From positions 744,001-808,000 of the forward strand of contig CP159918.1 of NCBI GenBank assembly GCA_040616305.1: a stretch of 64,000 nucleotides of DNA, in the 5' to 3' direction. This document shows positions 17,967 through 26,699 of the stretch, in pieces. The notes beneath the pieces were generated by a model, which saw nothing but the letters and a program-made list of their open reading frames with translations, did no database searches and had not been told where the DNA came from. Every line of letters starts with the position of its first letter. Position 1 is the first letter of the stretch. Position numbers and translations under genes: made by a program. The stretch comes from UBA1876 sp003446665. GTDB lineage: Bacteria; Synergistota; Synergistia; Synergistales; Thermovirgaceae.

Positions 17967-18335
17967 ATGATCACTAAACGTTCAAGAAACGAAATGCGGC
18001 TCATACGACACCGCCGCCTCCGGCGCAAGATTTTCGGTACTCCGGAGAAGCCGAGACTGGCGGTTTTCAGGAGTCTGAATCACATCTATGCCCAGCTTAT
18101 AGACGATACCCGAGGTCACACGCTCGCTTCCGCTTCGACCAACGAGGCCGAACTGAAAAAAAGCCTCTCAAGCACCTCTGACATGGAAGCAGCGAAAGCT
18201 GTCGGCGAGCGCATTGCCGCGAGGGCTCGGGACCTGGGTATAACCGCGGCGGTTTTCGATAGAGGCGGCCATATGTACCATGGCAAGGTTAAAGCTCTTG
18301 CCGACGCCGCCCGGGAAGCCGGCCTGAAGCTCTAA
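17967..18335 (+). CDS. rplR: 50S ribosomal protein L18
   Basis: L18 binds 5S rRNA. I chose ATG 17967 (MITKRSRNEMRLIRHRR), spaced six bases from GCGAGGTG; a GTG at 17958 is an alternative that would itself overlap the RBS. The 122-aa protein has FRSLNHIYAQLIDD and the FDRGGHMYHGKVKALADAAREAGL end. Confidence 0.97.
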   Translation: MITKRSRNEMRLIRHRRLRRKIFGTPEKPRLAVFRSLNHIYAQLIDDTRGHTLASASTNEAELKKSLSSTSDMEAAKAVGERIAARARDLGITAAVFDRGGHMYHGKVKALADAAREAGLKL

Positions 18336-18348
18336 GGAGGCTTGAAGA

Positions 18349-18858
18349 ATGAGCAAGACGTCTAACGCAAAGGGGACAGAGCTTATAGAGCGCGTCGTCT
18401 CCATAAACAGGGTAAGCAAAGTCGTAAAAGGCGGTAAACGTTTCAAATTCAGTGTTCTCGTGGTAGTCGGCGATGGTGAAAGCCGAGTTGGAGTCGGGAT
18501 CGGAAAGGCCAAGGAAATTTCCGAGGCAGTAAGAAAAGGTATCGACAAGGCGAAGAAGAACCTGGTCGAATTCAAACAGGTTGGATCGACTATTCCCCAC
18601 GATATCATCGGTCGCTATGGGGCCGCCGAAGTGCTTTTGAAGCCCGCGGCACCGGGAACGGGAGTTATCGCCGGAGCGGTTGTCCGCGCCATCATGGAAC
18701 TGGGTGGTGTAAGCGATGTCCTTACTAAAGTCATCGGAAGGACTTCCAACCCCGTCAACGTGGCCTACGCCACAATGCAGGCTGTAAAGTCGCTGAGAAG
18801 CCCCGAAGAAGTATTGCGCCTCAGAGGGAAATTGCGGCGCGACGAGCAATCGGCATAG
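18349..18858 (+). CDS. rpsE: 30S ribosomal protein S5
   Basis: S5 helps translational fidelity and mRNA unwinding at the entry channel. The 169-aa protein has RVSKVVKGGKRFKFSVLVVVGD near the N terminus, then GRYGAAEVLLKPAAPGTGVIAG and VAYATMQAV. The ATG follows AAGGAGGCTTGAAG. It is full length. Confidence 0.98.
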   Translation: MSKTSNAKGTELIERVVSINRVSKVVKGGKRFKFSVLVVVGDGESRVGVGIGKAKEISEAVRKGIDKAKKNLVEFKQVGSTIPHDIIGRYGAAEVLLKPAAPGTGVIAGAVVRAIMELGGVSDVLTKVIGRTSNPVNVAYATMQAVKSLRSPEEVLRLRGKLRRDEQSA

Positions 18859-18873
18859 GAGGAGCTCTAGGCA

Positions 18874-19059
18874 ATGGCAAAAATAAAAGTAACTCTCAAA
18901 CGCAGTCCCGCGGGCCGTCCGGAAAGGCAGAAGGCAACGGTCAAGGCTCTTGGGCTCAGGCGTATCCATCAAAGCGTTGTCCATGAGCAGACTCCCCAGA
19001 TCTTGGGGATGGTCAAGGCTGTTTCGCACCTTGTCGATTGGGAAAAGATTGAGGAGTAG
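18874..19059 (+). CDS. rpmD: 50S ribosomal protein L30
   Basis: L30 is a small bacterial large-subunit protein. The 61-aa sequence shows KVTLKRSPAGRPERQKATVKALGLRR and ends with a MVKAVSHLVDW segment, the usual family pattern. It lies between rpsE and rplO, as in most spc operons, with AGGAGG upstream. Confidence 0.96.
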   Translation: MAKIKVTLKRSPAGRPERQKATVKALGLRRIHQSVVHEQTPQILGMVKAVSHLVDWEKIEE

Positions 19060-19070
19060 GAGGGACAGCC

Positions 19071-19517
19071 ATGGAACTTCATGAACTCAGACCGGCAGAG
19101 GGCTCGACGAAAAAAAGAAAAAGGATAGGACAGGGAAAGGGTAGCGGCCTTGGAAAGACCAGCGGAAAAGGCCACAAGGGACAGAAAGCCCGTAGCGGTG
19201 GAGGAGTACGCGCCGGTTTTGAAGGCGGGCAGATGCCCCTTGCGCGCAGGATCCCTAAACGTGGATTCAACAACGCCCGGTTCGCCAGGACGTACCAGGT
19301 AGTCAATATCTCGTCACTTGAGGAATCATTCGACGCCGGTTCGAGCGTAGGACCAGAGCAATTGCTTGAGCGGAGGCTCGTCAGGTCGCTTCGCAAACCC
19401 GTAAAGATCCTCGCCAATGGGGACATCACGAAGGCCCTTACGGTAAAGGCACATGCCTTTAGTGGACAGGCCGCGGAAAAAATCAGGGCCGCGGGCGGAA
19501 AAACCGAGGTGATTTAG
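19071..19517 (+). CDS. rplO: 50S ribosomal protein L15
   Basis: L15 is a late-assembly 50S protein. The 148-aa protein has the glycine- and lysine-rich N-terminal tail (KGSGLGKTSGKGHKGQKARS), the GGQMPLARRIPKRGFNN block, and AHAFSGQAAEKI near the C terminus. Its stop abuts the secY GTG, implying coupling. Confidence 0.98.
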   Translation: MELHELRPAEGSTKKRKRIGQGKGSGLGKTSGKGHKGQKARSGGGVRAGFEGGQMPLARRIPKRGFNNARFARTYQVVNISSLEESFDAGSSVGPEQLLERRLVRSLRKPVKILANGDITKALTVKAHAFSGQAAEKIRAAGGKTEVI

Positions 19518-20813
19518 GTGCTGGACGCCTTTCGGGATGCATTCAGGCTTCCGGACCTGAAGCGGCGGATCCTTTTTACCGTCGGAGTGCTTTTCGTCTA
19601 TCGACTTGGAGCGCACATCCCAACGCCTGGAATAGATCCGGAGGCCATGGCCCGGCTGTTCGAACAGGGCGGCGTCCTCGGCTTTCTGGACCTTTTTGCC
19701 GGTGGCGCCCTCCGGCGTTTCAGCGTTTTCGCCCTCGGTGTGGCTCCTTACATTAACGCGAGTATCGTAATGCAGCTTCTTGTGGTAATCTTCCCTGCTC
19801 TTGAAAAATTGCAGAAAGAAGGAGAGCAGGGCAGAAAAAAGATCGTTCAATACACGCGACTGGGCACCATATTCTTCGCCGCTGTACAAGCTGTCGGCAT
19901 GACTTTCTGGCTCAGGAATCTAGGGATATTTACCGGTTCGGTATTCGGTTTCATCACCGTCGTCATTACCATTACGGCTGGTTCTGTCGTGGTGATGTGG
20001 CTGGGCGAGGAAATATCCGACCATGGCATAGGGAACGGGATTTCCCTTTTGATATTCGCCGGGATAGTGGCGAGGATTCCCGAAGCCATCATCAGGACGT
20101 GGGAGCTCATGAGGTTGGGTGAAATGAACCTTCTCGTCATGGTAATTGCGGCCGGTGTTATGGTGGCCGTCGTGGCGGGTTGTGTTCTTCTCCAGGAAGG
20201 ACAAAGAAGGCTTCCCGTTCAATATGCCAAGAGGGTGATCGGAAACAAGATGTATGGGGGACAGAGCACATTCATCCCCCTTAAAGTCAACCAGGCAGGG
20301 GTTATTCCGATAATCTTCGCTTCGTCGGTGCTTCTTTTCCCGTATACGATAATGCGCTTTTTTTCGGGCGACCTGGCAACGCGGATACAAAACATGTTGT
20401 CACCGGGTAACCCCTTGTACATGGTGCTTTACGTGGCGCTCATAGTATTTTTCGCCTATTTCTATACCGCGGTTGTATTCGATCCCGCGGATACGGCAAA
20501 CAACATGAAGAAATACGGGGGTTTCATACTCGGTATCAGGCCCGGGAAGCCAACAGCAGAATACATAGAAAAAGTCATGTCGAGAATAACCCTCGGCGGT
20601 GCTGTGTTTCTCGCCGTTGTGGCGCTTCTGCCTACACTGATGACCCAACTTATGGGAATAACCACCTTCTATTTCGGTGGTACTGCGGTCCTTATCGTCG
20701 TCGGTGTGGCCCTTGATACGGTTCATCAGATCGAGGCACAGCTTCTGATGCGCCATTATGAAGGAATACTGAAGCGCGGCAAGGGCAAGTCGGCAGGGCT
20801 GCTGAAGATGTAA
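19518..20813 (+). CDS. secY: Preprotein translocase subunit SecY
   Basis: SecY is the membrane channel of the Sec export pathway. The 431-aa protein has the pattern of about ten hydrophobic segments, with the N-terminal VYRLGAHIPTPG, the plug region, and GGTAVLIVVGVALDTVHQIEAQL near the C terminus. It starts with GTG directly after rplO. Length matches the family. SecE and SecG are not in the window. Confidence 0.98.
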   Translation: MLDAFRDAFRLPDLKRRILFTVGVLFVYRLGAHIPTPGIDPEAMARLFEQGGVLGFLDLFAGGALRRFSVFALGVAPYINASIVMQLLVVIFPALEKLQKEGEQGRKKIVQYTRLGTIFFAAVQAVGMTFWLRNLGIFTGSVFGFITVVITITAGSVVVMWLGEEISDHGIGNGISLLIFAGIVARIPEAIIRTWELMRLGEMNLLVMVIAAGVMVAVVAGCVLLQEGQRRLPVQYAKRVIGNKMYGGQSTFIPLKVNQAGVIPIIFASSVLLFPYTIMRFFSGDLATRIQNMLSPGNPLYMVLYVALIVFFAYFYTAVVFDPADTANNMKKYGGFILGIRPGKPTAEYIEKVMSRITLGGAVFLAVVALLPTLMTQLMGITTFYFGGTAVLIVVGVALDTVHQIEAQLLMRHYEGILKRGKGKSAGLLKM

Positions 20814-20828
20814 CAAGGGATCGATGGG

Positions 20829-21491
20829 ATGTGTTGCGAGATGCGAGTCATTTTTATTGGACCTCCCGGCGCCGGCAAGGGAACCCAGGCGGAGGTAATT
20901 AGCCGGGAAAAGGGCATAGCTCATATTTCCACCGGAGACATATTGAGAAAGCACGTGGCCGAAAGGACTGAGCTCGGGAAAACCGCGCGGGAATATATGG
21001 ACGCAGGCAAGCTGGTCCCCGATGAAGTCATCATCGGGATGATGGAAACCCGCCTTTCTGAAAAAGATTGCGAAAGAGGTTTCATCCTGGACGGATTTCC
21101 CCGGACGGTTCCGCAGGCTGAAGCCCTCGATGGGTTGCTCCGGCGGCTGGCTATATCACTAGACGGTGTAGTGCTTTTCGTTGTTCCCGATGAAGTAGTT
21201 ATAAAACGCTTGTCGGGCAGGCGGGTGTGCAAGTCATGCGGGGCCATTTATAACGTCCATTCAAAACGTCCTTCAGAAGAAGGCCTGTGCGACAAGTGCG
21301 GTGGAGTTTTATATCAGCGGGACGACGACACTGAAGAGGTAATAAAAAGCCGGCTGGAAGTCTACAAGAAACAAACGGCTCCTCTGGTCGACTATTACAG
21401 GGATAAAGGGCTTTTGGTCGAAGTGGACGCATCGGGGGAAAGCTCTGCAGTGGTGAAATCTATCGTGGATTTCGTGGAAGGGAAAAAATGA
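20829..21491 (+). CDS. adk: Adenylate kinase, zinc-lid form
   Basis: Adenylate kinase interconverts AMP, ATP and ADP. The P-loop GPPGAGKGTQ is near the N terminus, followed by DGFPRT. The lid carries two CxxC pairs (CKSCG and CDKCG), as in the zinc-containing long-form enzymes. ATG 20829 has the better upstream AAGGGA; ATG 20841 (MRVIFIGPPG) would match most homologues and cannot be excluded. The stop overlaps the map start. Confidence 0.97.
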   Translation: MCCEMRVIFIGPPGAGKGTQAEVISREKGIAHISTGDILRKHVAERTELGKTAREYMDAGKLVPDEVIIGMMETRLSEKDCERGFILDGFPRTVPQAEALDGLLRRLAISLDGVVLFVVPDEVVIKRLSGRRVCKSCGAIYNVHSKRPSEEGLCDKCGGVLYQRDDDTEEVIKSRLEVYKKQTAPLVDYYRDKGLLVEVDASGESSAVVKSIVDFVEGKK

Positions 21492-22258
21492 TTTCTCTCA
21501 AGTCCGGAAAGGACATTTCAGCGATGAGGGCCGCCGGCAAAATTGTCGTCGACGTCCTTGAATTGATGAAGGAACTTGTTAGGCCCGGAGTGGCCACGCT
21601 GACTCTCGATGAACGGGCCAGAGATCTTATTGAAAGATCAGGAGCCAGACCCGCCTTTCTCGGTTACAGGGTCCCCGGTAACCCAAGGCCGTTTCCGGGG
21701 GCATTGTGTGTGTCAATCAATGAGGAAGTGGTTCACGGGATCCCGAGCGGGGACAGGCTCCTTGAGGAAGGCGACATAGTAAGCATCGACGTTGGGGTCC
21801 TTTACGGCGGCTATTACGGCGATGCCGCGTTTACCTATGCGGTGGGCAGAGTCAGTGAAAAGCGAAAGCGACTCCTTGATGTGACAAAAGAAAGCCTCGA
21901 AAGAGCCATAAACGCTGCGGAACCAGGCAATACGATTGGGGATCTCGGTTACGCAGTGGAATCCTTCGTGATTTCGAGGGGCTACGGGATAGTGCGGGAT
22001 TATGCGGGGCACGGCATAGGCAGGAGGCTTCACGAACCCCCGCAGGTGCCGAATTTCGGGAAACCCGGACAGGGAGTTACGCTCAAAACGGGAATGACGT
22101 TGGCCATAGAGCCAATGATCACATCCGGGGAAGAAAGTGTCGAGACCCTGCCAGACCTCTGGACGGTTGTAACCAGCGATCGGTCCGATGCCGCACATTT
22201 TGAGAAGTCGATACTGGTCACCGAAGCTGGTCCGGAGATCCTTACTCCATGGGAATGA
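21488..22258 (+). CDS. map: Methionine aminopeptidase, type I
   Basis: This enzyme removes the initiator methionine from nascent proteins. The 256-aa protein has the metal ligands in VSIDVGVLYGGYYGDAAFT, GHGIGRRLHEPP and MTLAIEPM, plus the final E in FEKSILVTE. It overlaps adk by ATGA. The adk-map pair after secY is the common bacterial order. Confidence 0.97.
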   Translation: MISLKSGKDISAMRAAGKIVVDVLELMKELVRPGVATLTLDERARDLIERSGARPAFLGYRVPGNPRPFPGALCVSINEEVVHGIPSGDRLLEEGDIVSIDVGVLYGGYYGDAAFTYAVGRVSEKRKRLLDVTKESLERAINAAEPGNTIGDLGYAVESFVISRGYGIVRDYAGHGIGRRLHEPPQVPNFGKPGQGVTLKTGMTLAIEPMITSGEESVETLPDLWTVVTSDRSDAAHFEKSILVTEAGPEILTPWE

Positions 22259-22276
22259 CTTTGCGGGGTGGATTCG

Positions 22277-22558
22277 ATGGACGTGGGCCGGGTTGTCATA
22301 TCCAGGAAGGGTAAAGATGCCGGTAATTGGTATATTGTCTCGGGAATTTCCGAAGACGCGCGCAGAGTTTACCTCGTCGATGGAAGAAAATGGAGCTGGG
22401 ATCGGCCCAAGAAAAAAAACCCCGTACATATCCAGCCGACCAGAGTTGTCATAAAGGAGGTCGCAGAGATGGCTGAAACCGGAAAGCGGATGAGCGACGA
22501 ATCGATCCGCAGTATTCTCGAAGAGACCCGAAAAGGGTCCGGGGGCTCGGAAAGGTGA
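22277..22558 (+). CDS. KOW-domain RNA-binding protein (L14e-like)
   Basis: This is a small basic protein with an N-terminal KOW segment (DVGRVVISRKGKDAGNWYIV), related to the L14e-type proteins found between map and infA in Clostridia and related phyla. ATG 22277 follows GGGGTGG with seven bases between; GTG 22268 is a weaker alternative. The C-terminal half is charged and probably flexible. Neighbours are all translation genes, so a role at the ribosome is likely, but the precise function is unknown to me. Confidence 0.8.
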   Translation: MDVGRVVISRKGKDAGNWYIVSGISEDARRVYLVDGRKWSWDRPKKKNPVHIQPTRVVIKEVAEMAETGKRMSDESIRSILEETRKGSGGSER

Positions 22559-22567
22559 CGGTAGCGG

Positions 22568-22786
22568 ATGCCGAAAGATGATGTAATCGAAGTCAAGGGG
22601 AAGGTAATTGAGCCTCTCCCAAACGCGATGTTCCGAGTCGAGCTCGAAAACGGACACAAGATACTGGCTCATGTATCCGGGAAAATGAGGATGCATTTCA
22701 TTCGTATCCTTCCGGGAGACAGGGTTCTTCTGGAGATTTCGCCCTATGACTTGACACGGGGAAGAATCGTGTATAGATATAAATAG
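22568..22786 (+). CDS. infA: Translation initiation factor IF-1
   Basis: IF-1 blocks the A site during initiation. The 72-aa OB-fold protein reads MPKDDVIEVKGKVIEPLP, then NAMFRVELENGHKILAHVSG and SPYDLTRGRIVYRYK, essentially the family consensus. It follows the KOW gene by nine bases. The 67-bp gap before rpmJ shows no obvious feature. Confidence 0.98.
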   Translation: MPKDDVIEVKGKVIEPLPNAMFRVELENGHKILAHVSGKMRMHFIRILPGDRVLLEISPYDLTRGRIVYRYK

Positions 22787-22853
22787 TTTGCCTTCCGGCC
22801 GGTGAAAGGGTTGTCGACCAGCCAGAGGGCATTCTCAGGAGGAGTGTTGGAAG

Positions 22854-22979
22854 ATGAAGGTAAAACCCTCGGTGAAGCCGATTTGTGAATATTGCCGTGT
22901 AATTAAAAGAAACGGCGTAATCCGGATAATCTGCAAAAAGAATCCCAGGCACAAGCAACGCCAGGGAGCAAGGAGGTAG
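22854..22979 (+). CDS. rpmJ: 50S ribosomal protein L36, zinc form
   Basis: This 41-codon gene begins MKVKPSVKPICEYC, the usual L36 sequence. The zinc ligands are Cys11, Cys14, Cys27 and His33, so it is the C+ type. The ATG follows AGGAGGAGTGTTGGAAG. Its last codons contain the AGGAGG that serves as ribosome binding site for rpsM. It is a few residues longer at the C terminus than the standard 37. Confidence 0.96.
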   Translation: MKVKPSVKPICEYCRVIKRNGVIRIICKKNPRHKQRQGARR

Positions 22980-22986
22980 CGCAGGA

Positions 22987-23370
22987 ATGGCACGCATTGC
23001 AGGAGTTGACCTGCCAAGAGAAAAACGGGTCGAAATAGCTCTGACCTATATATACGGGATCGGCCTCCCCACGGCCCAGCGCATTCTCGCTGCGACGTCG
23101 ATCAATCCCGATACCCGGGTCAAGGATTTGACTGAGGACGAAGAGCAGAAACTACGTGCTCAAATCGAGGAAAACTACAAGGTGGAAGGTGACCTCAGAA
23201 GAGAAGTCACCATGAACGTAAAGCGGCTTATGGAAATAGGCTGCTACAGGGGCTTGAGGCACAAGCAGGGATTACCCGTGCGCGGACAGAAAACGAAGAC
23301 CAATGCCCGTACGCGTAAGGGACCGAGACGGGCCGTTATGGGCAAGAAAAAGGCCCCCGGGAAGAAATAA
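22987..23370 (+). CDS. rpsM: 30S ribosomal protein S13
   Basis: S13 forms inter-subunit bridges in the head. The 127-aa protein has MARIAGVDLPREKRVEIALTY, then GCYRGLRHKQGLPVRGQ-type residues and the basic KTKTNARTRKGPRR tail that contacts the P-site tRNA. It follows rpmJ by seven bases. It is full length. Confidence 0.98.
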   Translation: MARIAGVDLPREKRVEIALTYIYGIGLPTAQRILAATSINPDTRVKDLTEDEEQKLRAQIEENYKVEGDLRREVTMNVKRLMEIGCYRGLRHKQGLPVRGQKTKTNARTRKGPRRAVMGKKKAPGKK

Positions 23371-23416
23371 CCACGTGTGAGCGAAAGGGTATTTACCCAA
23401 AGGAGGGAATCCGGAC

Positions 23417-23809
23417 GTGGCAAAAAGACAGCAACGTCGAGGAAAACGGAAAGAACGTAAAAACATAAGCTATGGTGTGGCTCATATTCATTCGACTTTC
23501 AACAACACTATCATCGGTGTAACCGACAAGGAGGGTAATCTCCTTACTTGGGCATCGGGTGGAAATGTCGGTTTCAAGGGAACCAGGAAATCCACACCAT
23601 ACGCCGCGCAGATGGCTGCTCAACAGGTGGCGAAACAGGCTCAGGATCATGGGGTCCAGGAGATCGACGTCATAGTCAAGGGGCCAGGACCAGGTCGTGA
23701 ATCCGCCATAAGGTCACTGCAGGCAGCGGGACTTCAGGTAAACATGATAAGGGACGACACTCCCATTCCGCATAACGGCTGCCGACCGCCGAAGAGACGC
23801 CGGGTATAG
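23417..23809 (+). CDS. rpsK: 30S ribosomal protein S11
   Basis: S11 sits on the platform near the E site. The 130-aa protein starts with GTG 23417 after AAAGGAGGG and shows AHIHSTFNNTIIGVTDKEGN, SGGNVGFKGTRKSTPYAAQ and the C-terminal PIPHNGCRPPKRRRV. Confidence 0.98.
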   Translation: MAKRQQRRGKRKERKNISYGVAHIHSTFNNTIIGVTDKEGNLLTWASGGNVGFKGTRKSTPYAAQMAAQQVAKQAQDHGVQEIDVIVKGPGPGRESAIRSLQAAGLQVNMIRDDTPIPHNGCRPPKRRRV

Positions 23810-23826
23810 AGGAGGGCACGGTATAA

Positions 23827-24453
23827 ATGAGCAGATATACAGGACCAGTTTGCCGCCTGTGCAGAGCTGAGGGGACGAAGCTTTTCCTCAAGGGTGACAG
23901 GTGCTATACGGAAAAATGTTCACTCAACAGGAAGAACCATCGTCCCGGCCAGCACGGCCAAAGACGGACCAAAGTGAGTGAATACGGACTTCGTTTACGC
24001 GAGAAGCAAAAACTTCGCCGGTTTTACGGCATGAACGAGAGCCAGTTCAGAAGGTTCTACCAGCAGGCCACCAAAATGGCCGGCCAGACAGGCCATAACT
24101 TTCTGCAGCTCCTTGAGCGTAGGCTTGACAACGTGGTCTACCGCATGGGAATCGGTAACAGCCGCAGGCAGGCCAGGCAAATTGTGCTCCATGGCCATAT
24201 CATGGTTAACGGTCGGAAAGTGGATATCCCAAGCTACCTGGTCAGGCAGGGAGACCGTATCACCATAGCTGAGGGAAGTCGGGATGTCCCGGTCATCAAG
24301 GAAAACGTGGAAGTTGCCGGAAGCAGGACGCTCCCGGCCTGGCTCGCCTTTGACGCCGATAAGTACGAAGGCAGTGTCCTTATGGTGCCCGACCGGGAAC
24401 ACATCGATGTCCCGGTTAAAGAACAGCTGGTCGTAGAGTTCTATGCACGCTAA
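23827..24453 (+). CDS. rpsD: 30S ribosomal protein S4, zinc form
   Basis: S4 nucleates 30S assembly. The N-terminal zinc site is present (Cys9, Cys12, Cys26, Cys31), as in Thermus S4. The YGMNESQFRRFY segment and the S4 RNA-binding domain (LERRLDNVVYRMG and RQARQIVLHGHIMVNG) follow. The 208-aa length is standard. In E. coli S4 represses the alpha operon; no such site was recognised here. Confidence 0.98.
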   Translation: MSRYTGPVCRLCRAEGTKLFLKGDRCYTEKCSLNRKNHRPGQHGQRRTKVSEYGLRLREKQKLRRFYGMNESQFRRFYQQATKMAGQTGHNFLQLLERRLDNVVYRMGIGNSRRQARQIVLHGHIMVNGRKVDIPSYLVRQGDRITIAEGSRDVPVIKENVEVAGSRTLPAWLAFDADKYEGSVLMVPDREHIDVPVKEQLVVEFYAR

Positions 24454-24475
24454 ACCAGCGATGGGGGGATTTATT

Positions 24476-25513
24476 TTGGAACATATCCGACCGGAAATAC
24501 GCATCGAGGAAAGCACCCCCCTGCACGGTAGAATAGTCCTCGAGCCACTGGAAAGAGGATACGGAGTAACACTTGGTAACGCCCTCAGGAGGGTATTGCT
24601 TTCTTCCATAAAAGGAGCGGCCATTACGGCCGTGCGGATAGAAGGCGTGTTGCATGAATTCAGTACAGTAGAGGGAGTTCGTGAAGATGTTATAGAAATG
24701 ATGCTGAACCTGAAAAAGGTTCCGGTACGCTCCTACGCGAACGATGTCCGTGTACTGAGGTTGGAGGCCGAAGGGCCTAAAGAGGTTACGGCAGCCGACA
24801 TCCACCCCGATAGTGAGGTCGAATTCACAGATCCCGACGCAAGAATCTGTACCCTTTTGGAGGGTGCCAAGTTGGAAATGGACCTCTTTGTGGAAAGGGG
24901 TACAGGATATGCGACCACCGACCGCCAGCGTCCTTCCTATTTGCCGGTCGATGCGCTGATGGTTGATGCCGTTTACTCGCCGGTGCTGAGGGTCAAGTAC
25001 GAAGTGCAGGACGCCAGGGTGGGGCAAAGGACGGACTACGAGAGGCTGCTTCTTGATGTATGGACGAATGGAGCCGTCGATCCGGAGTCGGCCGTTACCG
25101 AGGCCGCCGGAATCCTTCAGGGCTATTTCGGACGATTCATCGATGATTTGCAAAAAATGAGTGAGGCGGAGCCTGAAAGGGAATTGGAAGAGACAATTTC
25201 CTCCGGGAAGTCGGAAACGGCCGGCGAAGAATCCGGCCTGGAAGAGAACGCATTGCTCGCAAGACCGATAAAAGACCTTGAGCTTTCCATTCGCAGCGAA
25301 AACTGCCTTTTAAGAGGCGGCGTGCAGACTATAGGTGATCTTGTTTCCCGAGGCAAGGCGGAGCTCCTTAAAATAAGAAACCTGGGTAAGGTTTCGTTAA
25401 AGGAGATCGAGGAAAAACTTGAAAAATTCGGTTTGACCATCGAAGAAGGGGAAAAGAAAGAAGTTTTGCCTGAACAACCCGAAGAAGAAAACGAAACGGA
25501 GGAGACAGTCTGA
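24476..25513 (+). CDS. rpoA: DNA-directed RNA polymerase subunit alpha
   Basis: Alpha nucleates RNA polymerase assembly and contacts activators. TTG 24476 (MEHIRPEIRIEES) is six bases after GGGGGGA, while an ATG at 24443 lies inside rpsD. The 345-aa protein has the LERGYGVTLGNALRRVLLSS dimerisation block and a complete C-terminal domain (RGGVQTIGDLVSRGKAELLK and LGKVSLKEIEEKL). A charged Glu-rich linker separates the domains, and there is an acidic C-terminal tail. Confidence 0.98.
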   Translation: MEHIRPEIRIEESTPLHGRIVLEPLERGYGVTLGNALRRVLLSSIKGAAITAVRIEGVLHEFSTVEGVREDVIEMMLNLKKVPVRSYANDVRVLRLEAEGPKEVTAADIHPDSEVEFTDPDARICTLLEGAKLEMDLFVERGTGYATTDRQRPSYLPVDALMVDAVYSPVLRVKYEVQDARVGQRTDYERLLLDVWTNGAVDPESAVTEAAGILQGYFGRFIDDLQKMSEAEPERELEETISSGKSETAGEESGLEENALLARPIKDLELSIRSENCLLRGGVQTIGDLVSRGKAELLKIRNLGKVSLKEIEEKLEKFGLTIEEGEKKEVLPEQPEEENETEETV

Positions 25514-25872
25514 TGAGGCATCGGATGGACAGACGCACACTCGGACGGTATGGAAGCCACCGCCGGGCCATGCTGTCGAACCTCGCCGCAGATTTATTTC
25601 TACAGGAAAGACTGGAAACGACGCTTCCCAGAGCAAAGGAACTGCGCAGGGTTGCAGAAAGACTCGTGACGAAGGCCAAACACGGAGGACTGCACAACAG
25701 GCGTCTGGTGGCTTCGAGAATGCCTGACAAGGCAGCTGTGAAAAAACTCTTTGATGAATTGGCGCCCAGGTATGAATCGCGTAATGGCGGATATACCCGT
25801 ATCGTCAAAACGGGTTTCCGTCACGGAGACTCCTCTCCTATGGCCGTTATCGAACTCGTAGAGGAGTCATGA
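25513..25872 (+). CDS. rplQ: 50S ribosomal protein L17
   Basis: L17 lies near the tunnel exit. The 119-aa protein begins MRHRMDRRTLGRYGSHRRAM and has TLPRAKELRRVAERLVTKAK, then the GGYTRIVKTGFRHGDSSPMAVIELV end. Its start shares one base with the rpoA stop, and its own stop overlaps ecfA1, so the alpha operon runs into the transporter genes. Confidence 0.98.
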   Translation: MRHRMDRRTLGRYGSHRRAMLSNLAADLFLQERLETTLPRAKELRRVAERLVTKAKHGGLHNRRLVASRMPDKAAVKKLFDELAPRYESRNGGYTRIVKTGFRHGDSSPMAVIELVEES

Positions 25873-26699
25873 CCGAAAGGGTAATCGTATCATTTGAGAA
25901 CGTTTCATATACCTATCCCGGAAGTGGAAAATTCGCTCTCAAGGATATAAACCTGGAAGTCAGTGAAGGGGAATGGTTAGCTGTTCTAGGGGCGAACGGA
26001 TCTGGGAAATCCACACTCGCCAGGCATTTCAACGCCCTGCTGGTTCCGACGCAGGGCGTTTGTCTTGTCGGCGGATCCGACACAAGAACAGATGATGGCC
26101 AACGTCGTGCGCGAGAAATGGCGGCTATCGTTTTTCAAAATCCGGAAAACCAGATAGTGGCGGCCATAGTCGAGGAAGATGTGGCCTTCGGACCGGAAAA
26201 TCTCGGTGTTCCTCCGGAAGAGATAAAAAGGCGAGTTGAACGGGCACTTAAGGAAACGGGGCTCACTGACCTTGCCGGTAAACCGACCTATGCTCTTTCA
26301 GGTGGGCAGAAGCAACGCCTCGCCGTTGCGGGGGCCATAGCCATGCAGCCTCCATGCCTTGTCCTCGACGAGGCGACGTCCATGCTCGACCCGAGCGGTC
26401 GACAAGAGTTGCAACAGGTGCTCTGGCGACTTCATTCAGAAGGAATGACCCTGGTCTCGATTACCCATCGCATGGAAGAGATACTTCGATGCGATCGTTG
26501 CGTAGTTTTGAACGGAGGGTCTATTGTTTGGGAAGGCTTGCCTTTGGCGCTTTTCCGGGACGAAGACCGGCGCCTCGGCCAGTGGGGGCTGGAGATACCA
26601 CCTCTGGTTGCGGTCTGGAAAGGCCTTGTGGGAAGCGGTATTATTTCATGCGAAGTCCCGCCGGTTCTTGAGGAAATGGTGTCGGCGTTGTGTCCATAG
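25869..26699 (+). CDS. ecfA1: ECF transporter energy-coupling ATPase A1
   Basis: One of two ABC ATPases of an energy-coupling factor vitamin/metal importer. Walker A GANGSGKST is at residues 41-49, the Q-loop in FQNPENQIV, the signature LSGGQ near residue 143 and Walker B in CLVLDEATSMLD. The 276-aa gene overlaps rplQ by ATGA and ecfA2 by ten bases. No substrate-binding S component is present in the window, so this looks like a shared (group II) module serving S proteins encoded elsewhere. Confidence 0.95.
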   Translation: MTERVIVSFENVSYTYPGSGKFALKDINLEVSEGEWLAVLGANGSGKSTLARHFNALLVPTQGVCLVGGSDTRTDDGQRRAREMAAIVFQNPENQIVAAIVEEDVAFGPENLGVPPEEIKRRVERALKETGLTDLAGKPTYALSGGQKQRLAVAGAIAMQPPCLVLDEATSMLDPSGRQELQQVLWRLHSEGMTLVSITHRMEEILRCDRCVVLNGGSIVWEGLPLALFRDEDRRLGQWGLEIPPLVAVWKGLVGSGIISCEVPPVLEEMVSALCP

